Shown one piece after another: positions 55,998-64,000 of a DNA stretch of 64,000 bases; the first letter of the stretch is position 1; the number at the start of each line of letters is the position of its first letter. Position numbers and translations under genes: made by a program. The stretch is from Cardamine occulta (taxonomy: Eukaryota > Streptophyta > Magnoliopsida > Brassicales > Brassicaceae), in assembly GCA_028015245.1 (NCBI GenBank), contig CM051393.1:12433036-12497035 (forward strand). The letters are read 5' to 3'. Below the pieces are notes generated by a model. That model did no database searches. It saw nothing but the letters and a program-made list of their open reading frames with translations, and was not told where the DNA came from.

Positions 55998-58900
55998 ATT
56001 AAACTTGTTCTTCTCTATTTACTGTAGATTGTTTTCCTAGTCTGTAAGTTTGATACAATTTGGGGGAAAATATTTAATACTCGTAAGACTATTTATTTAT
56101 ATATTCTCAAATTTCCAATAAATTGTGTGTTCGATTATACAATTGGTGATTTACCTTTGTTAATTGAATATGTGTGTTGGTTAAAAATTTGAAGTCTTTA
56201 TGATTTGTATCTAACCGTAAACGTTCTATCTGTTTTGGAAGATTAGTCAATAATTAACAGTTAATAATATTTCTCTTTTTTCTAAAGTTTGCTATCTTCT
56301 TGTTAGATTGAAATCTCTCTGTTCTGTGTGATGGATAACAATGTTGGTCTACATGTTGATGTATCTATTAAATTAAATTGGATGAAATCAATTGGCACAA
56401 GTATTACATCAACAAAACTGGCAGTAAAGTAAAATTGATTTGTTGTTGGGTAACACATTGTTACATCCCCAAGTACATATGTAAAGGACCCATGCATAAC
56501 TTTCACTTTCAAAGTTTTCTAGCTCTTTCATTGGCCAATCCTTCATCTCTTCTACTTTTTCCAATATCGCCCTTTTCTTTTAAAGTTAACCCACCAAAAA
56601 GCTCAACCATCCCACATTGACATTGATAAAGTGATACGGTAAGCTAATATCAAACTAGAACTAAAACAGAACACACAATTTAAGATAAGCCGAAAATATA
56701 AATATTTTTGATAGTTGTATTTTGAGCTTAAAATCAAAACTTCCAGATGAAAAATATATTCTTTTCTGTGATATTGTTTTGTCTCATGTTTTGTCGAAGT
56801 AGACATATATTATAGAGTAGTAGGTTTTGAAATAAACAAAACTGAACCCCAGCTAAAGTTACTAGACGACAGTAAATACTAAACAGAACCAGGCCGAAGT
56901 AAATTCAAAGCCATAAATAAACTCAAACCGAACAAAATAGAACTTATGTTTGATTTTGATATATTTTTTCTCACTGAATCAATTCTAAACCTACACCGAA
57001 TGACCGAAATGGCGAAATCTGAAGAAGAAAAAAAATGAGAAAAGATAATAATGTGAAATGCGGACTCCCTATGCTCGATCATTTGATGGTTGGAAAACTC
57101 TTTGAACTATGATATGACATACTGACATCACCTTGACTAATGCTAATGTCATCACTTTGGGTCCCCAACTACCGATTAATTAAAAAGTTATGGGCTTTCC
57201 AGATTTAAAAAAAAAAGATATAGTGGTTAAAAATGATTTATTTACTTTTTTTGTTCTGGCACTTAAACATAAATTAAATATAAAGTATTGACCAATGTAT
57301 TCATCTATCAATTCCAAATCTCAAAGGATAAGAAACCAAATAAACCAAACATTAACTCAAATAAAATCTTTTTCGTAATTTTTTAAATTGTTTCCTCTGT
57401 TGGATAAAACCACCGTCAAATCGATCACTTCAAATGGAGTTGTGTTTTTGATATATTCACGTCCTACTGTTAAATTGTTTTAAAACCATGCAACTTTTCT
57501 TAAAGTACATAGTTCATTGGTCAAGTTTCTACTAATGTGACTTGCCTTTCAAATCTTTGAGTGTACTACGAAAATTCAAATTGGCAGAGACCACAAAAAT
57601 GTTGCATGAATGAGATTCATTTACATGCACTTCATTGATTTTGTATGCAGAAATATACATTTTACCAGACGAAGCAAATTTTATTTTTCTTTTATATGAA
57701 TTATTAAAAGCAGTATTGTCAGATTACTGAACGAAATTTCTACATGCACATTTCACAATTCTTATGGAGGTAAATTTTTTTTGTAATTGTATAAACATAA
57801 GTTTTCTATTATTAGAGCTTTTGGTAACTGCACAACCAATAGTTTTACCAAACATATAAAATTTTTTATTGTAAGTAATAATTTTATCCAATATATAAAT
57901 TTTCATTGTAAATCTGAAGGACTTTTTCCATTTTACCGTAAAGAATGTCGAGTTAGATAACTATAATTGAATAAAAAAAATCAAAATCTTAAAAGATTGA
58001 CTCTATATTTGTCTTTTTCACAAAAACTGGTGAATCTTTAATGCTAAAGATTCCAAACTCCTTAAGAAGATTGCCGATAGTGCATATGCCACTGTTTACG
58101 GAGGGAAATATCTTCCATATGAGGCGATCGTAACCATCAAAATCGTCAGCTGCTTCAACAATTTGGTTTGTGCCAATAAAGCTCTTGAGAATCTGATTAA
58201 CCATCACAATGTATTGGTACCACATTGCACCTTCTATTATGGCAGTTTCAAGGGTTGAGTTGTGTCCCCTTTCTTGGATTGTGGCTCCTGCCTTAGTGTA
58301 AGTGTTATTACAGTTTTAAACTTTAGTATAAATTATAAATATCTCAATACTTTACATTATCTCAAATAAAATAAAAAATTTTAATAATCAAATCCATCAA
58401 CTCAAAATGGACCATAAATTTTTTTTTTCAATTATATATTTAATAAAAAAAATTCGTCAATTTAAAATTTGTTAATATAAATCGTATCCGTCTACTATAG
58501 TCGTCCAATTTTCACGATACTATAGACAAAAAAGATTTACATTAAAAAAATTTTAATTAAAAGTTTTTTCATATTAAATATATAATTGAAGAATTTTCCT
58601 ACAATCCATCTTTATTTAAAAGGTTTTATTTAAAACCCCTAGACAAAAACTATCCAAAGTCATGATTCATATGAAGCCCACCAAGACAAAGCCAGATGTC
58701 TATCTCTCGCCCTCCCAGCAACCACCGCACTTGCCTCCTCCTAGTTACTCCCACTACCAGATTTTTTGCGCCACTATCTCTAGAAACAAAACAAAAACAT
58801 ATATGTATTTATCAAAATCACTAACTTTTCCTTTTAACAACAAATTACTAACTTTTTATTATCGCTGTAAAGGTTATTAAAATTGTAAATCCAATGATGT

Positions 58901-59421
58901 ATTTAAAAACTTGTTCAGAAACATATACTAATTTTGATAACAAAATTAAATCGATCAACATTCTACTTCTAACGCAAACAATTATCTTACAATCCGGGGA
59001 TGGTGAAAAAACCTTAATTTAATGTGAATATACTATGCTTAATCCAGTTTACATTTGTACGTTTTTTTTTGTCTTATCACATATAAATTAAAATCACTAT
59101 TTTTGACGCGGTTTCCGTCTTCTCGTCGAGGAAATGGATACCCCTCACATCCTCTTTTGGAGGCACAAAGGTTCAGGTCCTCTTAAGGATTAATTGTAAA
59201 AGCCAAAAGGAAGAGACGTTAAAGGAACCTTTTTTGTATCTATTATAATTTGTATTTATATGTCTTGTGACCACACATGTACATATTGTTATATATATAA
59301 GAGATGATAATCTAACTGAGAAATCCACTTGGAGTCAACAGTTTCTTTTAGCTTTCTTCATCTCCAAAATCACAAAATAAAATAAAAAAGACATTTGATT
59401 TTGAGATCCAATTAACCAGAG
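55998..59421. other. Long AT-rich spacer with one open-frame fragment
   Basis: Begins with the 3' UTR of the small gene. Apart from the open minus-strand fragment at 57986-58310 (separate entry) there is only AT-rich sequence. The CASP-like gene promoter with a TATATATAAG word near 59291-59302 is at the right end. Confidence 0.5.
57986..58310 (-). pseudogene. Open-frame fragment of unknown origin
   Basis: A minus-strand frame stays open for about 105 codons, from a stop near 58310 to the stop at 57989. It reads KAGATIQERGHNSTLETAII, then MWYQYIVMVNQILKSFIG, TNQIVEAADDFDGYDRLIW and GNLLKEFGIFSIKDSPVF. The codon use looks more gene-like than the surroundings. There is no start codon before MWYQ and no clear splice partner. 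Probably a stranded gene or transposon fragment; the family is not recognised. Confidence 0.3.
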
Positions 59422-60200
59422 ATGGGAGACAACAACAACACAAGAGAAGAAGAGAGAAGCAGTTCTTCAAAGCAGCAACCACAAACTCCTATGTCTTTGA
59501 AGCTCATAGATTCAGGTCTCAGACTAAGTGTGGTTCCTCTCAGTGTTGCAACCATCTGGTTGACTGTCACTAACCATGACTCCAACCCTGACTATGGAAA
59601 TTTAGACTACAACTCCATCATGGGTCTCAAGTATATACTCTTTAATTTCTTTCAATTTTTTTAGCAAGTATTTTATAATTATTTAGTTGTTTATTAATTG
59701 ATTATTTATTTGCAGTTATATGGTTGGTATTAGTGCCATATCTGCTATTTATGCTCTGCTCTCTACAGTTTCTTCATGGGTCACTTGTTTAGTCTCCAAA
59801 GCTTGGCTATTGTTTGTTCCTGACCAGGTTTTTTTATTCTTAATCTAATTTCTCTGCTCTTTCTTTTTCCTTAATCATTAAATCAAAAATTCTAGTATGC
59901 AATTTCTTATATAAGTGAATTTTTTGTTTCTGTGTGTATGTGAAGGTTTTAGCTTATTTGATGATAACATCAGTAGCAGGAGCAACAGAGATAGTGTACT
60001 TACTTAACAAAGGAGACATAATAGTGACATGGAGTGAAATGTGTTCTTCTTATCCACACTATTGTTCAAAACTTACAATTGCTTTGGGACTTCATGTCTT
60101 TGTTCTTTTCTTTTTCTTAGTTCTCTCTGTCATTTCTGCTTATAGAGCTTTTAGTCTCTTTGATCCTCCTTGTGATTCTCAAACCAATATTGATGCCTAG
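59422..60200 (+). CDS. CASP-like membrane protein (CASPL2D1-like)
   Basis: Exons 59422-59630, 59716-59827 and 59946-60200, in phase, give 191 residues. After a hydrophilic N-terminus (MGDNNNTREEERSSSSKQQP) there are four hydrophobic segments: SVVPLSVATIWLTVT, MVGISAISAIYALLSTVSSW, VLAYLMITSVAGATEIVYLL and IALGLHVFVLFFFLVLSVIS. The third carries the typical AGA-E of the family and the second loop has paired cysteines (SEMCSSYPHYC). CASP and CASP-like (MARVEL-related) proteins scaffold plasma-membrane domains; most CASPLs have no assigned role. It matches AT5G54980 by position. Intact. Confidence 0.92.
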
Positions 60201-61728
60201 TTAGTCAATCTTTTATTGTAGAAATTTCGGTGTTTGAACTTTCTTCTCAAAAATAATATGATTGATCTTAGTTTTTTTTCCACCAATTAATTGTTGTTGT
60301 AAGTTTTCCAATTCAGCCAAAATCTCGTACTTTGATAAGGGTACTAAAATAATTAATTGTTGTTGGTATGTACTTTTGTAGACCTTTTAGACTTTATGGT
60401 GCGAAGAAGTTTATAGGATTTCAGAATTCAACTTTAAGATATTGAGTTTGGCAGCCATAACCCTAAATTTATTTCTGTTTCGTGTTTTATCAATCTTTTT
60501 TTTTTTCATTTTCTAGAGTCTAGAATTTAAACTTATTTTTATTTATTTTTTGTCGTCTATAACTCATACACATACATACATTCAGGACAAGGTCAATATA
60601 GTTTTCGGTCAAATTCTTTTAGTTCATGTAGGAATCAGCTTTTATAGCTAGCATATTGTATACGATTTGGCTTGGTGAATTAGTTTGTAAAGATCGATAT
60701 CATCACGATGACGACGATTATAGTTCGTGTAAGAAGAATTTATCATTTTGTCAATATGCATCGCTGACACACTCTCTTGGACCAAACTGCTTTGGAATAG
60801 TGGGAAATTGACTTTTCCTCATATTATCATTCCGTCTTCGCGTTTCAAATCCTCATCCTCGCTCTTTGATCTTGTTATACTTTTTTTTTGGTTTTTTAAT
60901 GTTAAGAGTCTGGTTATACTTTCTCGTAATAGTAGTATATTTGTTATTTTAAGAAAACAATAATTTTCATTAAACTAGGAATCTAAAACCAAAAAGAAGA
61001 AAAACAAGGAATCCTTGTTTGATTTGGGTTTGCAAAAACAGGCCACTCAATAAATAAAAAATTAAGGAAGAACAGTTGTTCTCGTGTCACCATTCTTGTT
61101 TAAATTAGCATAATGCATCTTCTTTAGAAAAAAAAAATTAATCCAGTTCTGAGAAATTGTTTATGAAATAGTATTATTATTTTAGTACTTTATCGAATTA
61201 TTTAAGTACGAAGAACATAATAAATTATATAGATAGGATTAGGTGGAGCTTGATTCTGGGTGGGAATAGACTAGAAACTTGTTAGTGTGGAGCATCTACG
61301 TTAGGACCGATGGACATGTTTCTCAATTTTAAAATAAATTATATTTAAGTAGGAATATTAAATTAAAATTTTGTTGTTAATAATATATTCTGGAATTATT
61401 TTTGAAGAAGAATAAACAATTATAATTTGTTAGAGAAAAGAGTTATATATGTTGTAAAAAAAAAAAGTTATATACATAAGATTTTTTTCTACATCACTAA
61501 ACTAATTTAAATTTCTATATTATAGTTTCATTATTAACATATTAAAATTTAGTCACATCTAATATATTTTGAATTTATATTGTCGTTTATTTTTTGACCA
61601 TCATGTAAGATATGGAAAACAGATAATGTGACCAGTGACTATGTTCTCGCTTATATCTGGGCAAGACATTATTCCAGCAAGATCTTTATTGTCTGTCTAC
61701 TTTCCTCTTGTTCATATGTTATATTGAT

Positions 61729-62278
61729 TTCCAACCGAATATGTTTTCCCTTTCGAACCTTCACTCACCGAAGTTTTTCGCCATTCCTTGTCTCCTAATG
61801 TTTTCTGACAACATACTCTAACTCATCCTTTCCGTCATCATCTTTTAATTTTTATTTCTATCTCGGGCTTTATTTCTGCAAAAGATGTTTGTTAGTTAGT
61901 TGTTGTTTCTTCTCTTTTCCGTCTTTGGATTCCCATTCACGCTCATCTTCAATCTTTAGCAGAAGCTTCACCGCCTTACTCTCGTCTCGGGATCCTCCTC
62001 TAGTTTAGATATTATCTCGGTTGCCAACCAAATATATTTTCCCTCTTTCACTTTCACTCGCTAAATTCCTTCGTCATTCATTGTTTCCTGGCGTTTTCCG
62101 AAAACATCCTATAGCTTAGCCTTTCTGCCATCATATCTCGATTTTTTAATTTCTATCCCGTGCTATATTTTTGAAGATATTTGGTTTTTGTGACTTTCTT
62201 TCTTTTCTGTCTACAGATTTTCATTCATCTCTAACCTTCAGTAGAAGTCTACCACCTTTCTCGTTCCTATGGATCCAG
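61729..62278. repeat. Two-unit diverged direct repeat, period about 290
   Basis: Unit 1 (about 61729-61996) and unit 2 (about 62021-62278) align along their whole length: CCAACC-AATAT-TTTTCCCT, then CATTC-TTGT-TCCT, GTTTTC-GA-AACAT, GCCATCATAT-like words, a CTTTCTTTTCTGTCT-like pyrimidine stretch, AGTAGAAGTCTACC-like and GGATCC near each end. Unequal small indels suggest an old duplication. The CT-rich units have no ORF. Confidence 0.75.
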
Positions 62279-62326
62279 ATTTTGTTATATTTTATGTAAA
62301 CAATAAGATCGAACATATATATTAGA

Positions 62327-62811
62327 GAAAATAGAAAGTAAAAATTATATAATTTATTATTTATTTATTTTCTTCTCTTTTTTGTTGGTTTTTTTATTAA
62401 GGAAATAATTTAGGTAAATATTTAATTAAATATACTTACTGATATTATATTATCTAAAATATTAACCTAATTGATTATAGATTTAAATGAATAAAATTTA
62501 GATATTTATTTAAAGTTAATTTTAAAACATCTAAACTTGTTTAAAAACATGTTCAAAATGATTATATATGTAAAATTAAACATTGTTTCTTCATTCTTTA
62601 ATGAACTTTTATATGAAAAACGACAAAAAAAATTATATATGTAAAAAATAGAAAGTAAAGATTATCTATTTGATTATTTATTTATTTTTATTTTTTTGTT
62701 GATTTTTTGTTTTGATTAAAAAATAATATGTAAAATAAAAAGTAAAGATTATCTATTAGATTATTTATTTATTTATTTTTGGTTAGTTTTCCTTTTGGAT
62801 TAAGGAAATAA
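62327..62811. repeat. Three-copy AT-rich repeat, about 85 bases per copy
   Basis: Copies at about 62327-62410, 62642-62728 and 62729-62815. Each has AGAAAGTAAA or AAAAAGTAAA, then GATTATCTATT-like, TTATTTATTTATTTTT, GTTGGTTTT-like and ATTAAGGAAATAATTT (less clear in the middle copy). The last two copies are in direct tandem; the first is about 300 bases away. Confidence 0.65.
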
Positions 62812-63477
62812 TTTTTTTATACATATCAAAATCTAAACGATCAACCAACACGTGTTATAATCTTGTTAATTATAATTTTAATACGTGTTACCTTCTGGTA
62901 AGAGCAACCAAACTTTATATAATAAGATTTAAGTGTGAAGATGTCTTTTTATTATAAAGATATCTTACATGATTTTGCGAAAAAAAGAAGATATTTAAAT
63001 GATTTTAGATTTTACTTTTAACCCTTTTTTCCCCATCAGATTTTACACTAACTATATCTAAGTTTTATCATTTATGTAAAGCTCTAACTTTTTAATATAT
63101 TACAAGCTATAAAAGATGTACATAACTTCACCCAAAAAAAAGAATTATGAATTAGTGTTCTTAACATAATGCTTTGAGGTATATGTTTAAATGTAAATAA
63201 ATTGCGTAAACTACATAACATTTCTTTGTCGTTAATATGAGAATCAAAGTGTAGTTGACAAAAATAAGTAACAAGTCAAATAAATAATTTAGAGATTAAA
63301 TCGATAAGGTGGCAAGTGGCAACAAAACATATATTGTACTTTTTATTATTCTTTTTGGGCAAACAAATATTGTACTTTATATAGTAAATATTCATAAAAT
63401 TGTTGTAAGTGAGTAAACCACGCGCGTTACCCATAGCTAAACCTCCTAATCCTACATGAACTAACTTTTTAGACATG

Positions 63478-63502
63478 TATATATATATATATATATATAT
63501 AT
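63478..63502. repeat. (TA)n microsatellite
   Basis: An uninterrupted TA run about 110 bases ahead of the ATG at 63610. It may overlap the TATA region of the gene that follows. Confidence 0.85.
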
Positions 63503-63609
63503 CTTCACACTATACTAAAGAGAACGTTTATTAAATTAAAGATCATAAGATCTTATCTAATCGTCGTTCAAGAGAGAATTAGAGTTTGTTCCTTTGGTTT
63601 ACACGAACC

Positions 63610-64000
63610 ATGAAGGGCAGCTACAAGCATGAACATGTCTCAACCTCAACGACCGTAACTGATCGAGTCATTAATGGTTGTTTCCTCCTGCAAAAGACCA
63701 GAAAAGAACTTAGCCATCTCAAAGCTTTTCAGATCGACTCAGAATCGTATTCCTTCATCATAACTTATCAGCCAAATCTAGAGAGTCGTCACGGAAATCT
63801 CGATGGACACAAAATTAAAACCACTCTTCGTCGCGATCCTATACTTAAACTTGAACAAAGCATCCCAAAACAGTTTCTTGTCTCCCAAGAAACATGCCTT
63901 GAACATGTCATGATCATCTTGTCGGAGATGTATCTCCCACCTTCTATTCAAGAACGTCTTGTCCGTTTTATCTCAACTGAATTTGTTAATTTTAGTAGCC
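63610..64000 (+). CDS. 5' part of a gene running off the window (AT5G54990-like)
   Basis: From the ATG at 63610 the frame stays open to the window edge, 130 codons: MKGSYKHEHVSTSTTVTDRV, then GCFLLQKTRKELSHLKAF, SYSFIITYQPNLESRHG, QFLVSQETCLEHVMIILSEM and PPSIQERLVRFISTEFVNF. By position it should be AT5G54990, recalled as a RING/U-box-type protein; no RING cysteines are in the visible part, so that is not confirmed. The true end lies beyond 64000. Confidence 0.7.
   Translation, partial: MKGSYKHEHVSTSTTVTDRVINGCFLLQKTRKELSHLKAFQIDSESYSFIITYQPNLESRHGNLDGHKIKTTLRRDPILKLEQSIPKQFLVSQETCLEHVMIILSEMYLPPSIQERLVRFISTEFVNFSS

Larger units (their letters stand above)
60201..63609. other. Long AT-rich spacer with two repeat families
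   Basis: Contains the 3' UTR of the CASP-like gene, a two-unit diverged direct repeat (61729-62278), a three-copy repeat of about 85 bases (62327-62811) and a TA microsatellite (63478-63502). No coding frame was accepted elsewhere. Confidence 0.55.

Noticed and set aside
58662..58880. Short frame beginning MIHMKPTKTKPDVYLSP
   Set aside because: The first half looks a little protein-like, but it soon turns into AT-rich sequence; there is no splice signal or second exon.
1..64000. CRISPR array, operons, phage or other bacterial systems
   Set aside because: The DNA is plant nuclear with spliced genes; no spaced short repeats of CRISPR type are present.

Overview
The window is nuclear plant DNA from a crucifer very close to Arabidopsis. 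Coding exons have typical GT-AG introns of 80-300 bases, spacers are AT-rich, and the proteins differ by only a few percent from the Arabidopsis thaliana proteins I remember. The gene order matches A. thaliana chromosome 5 around AT5G54800 to AT5G54990. Several small differences (substitutions in the TSB1 and GPT1 proteins, extra gene copies, lost genes) suggest a sister species such as A. lyrata, A. halleri or A. arenosa rather than the A. thaliana reference. The species call is inference.

Layout: 1-4257 spacer; 4258-6512 plastid glucose-6-phosphate/phosphate translocator (GPT1); 7756-9855 (minus) tryptophan synthase beta (TSB1); 11715-14441 a single-exon DM13-DOMON-cytochrome b561 membrane protein; 15422-15729 a small frameshifted membrane-protein ORF; 16401-17100 a complete hAT-type non-autonomous transposon with target-site duplication; 17389-19753 a decayed HIT4-like gene; 20514-22189 (minus) the small GTPase SGP1; 25012-25560 (minus) a short unknown protein; 27225-28600 a pollen Ole e 1 family protein; 29105-31502 a folate-biopterin-type transporter; 31932-32003 (minus) an initiator tRNA-Met; 32119-33452 a VPS22 (ESCRT-II) copy with a one-base deletion; 34335-37045 a secretory protein with a possible permuted-papain fold; 37447-38655 a DTW-domain protein; 38896-40665 a CRM-domain organelle splicing factor with a one-base frame problem; 41078-43598 RBP45A; 44164-45031 (minus) the tail of a DEAD-box helicase, now a relic; 45851-46869 (minus) an AT-hook protein; 47678-48359 an Emigrant-like MITE; 50687-51025 (minus) eIF1/SUI1; 52945-54768 (minus) pyruvate decarboxylase PDC2; 55605-55997 a small unknown protein; 59422-60200 a CASP-like membrane protein; 63610-64000 the start of a gene that runs off the window.

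The genes do not form a pathway; they are independent plant housekeeping and accessory genes. The interest lies in gene turnover. The block belongs to an old duplicated segment shared with the AT4G27000-AT4G27130 region (RBP45C, VPS22, TSB2, SUI1 lie there from memory). Here a VPS22 duplicate survives, a HIT4-like copy and a helicase tail are visibly decaying, and some genes expected from A. thaliana are missing. Other unexplained structure includes a promoter module shared by the eIF1 and PDC2 genes, a foldback after GPT1, and two sets of diverged direct repeats near the right end. I found no sign of a novel multi-gene system; the nearest to undescribed content are the broken genes, the repeat families and the shared promoter module.
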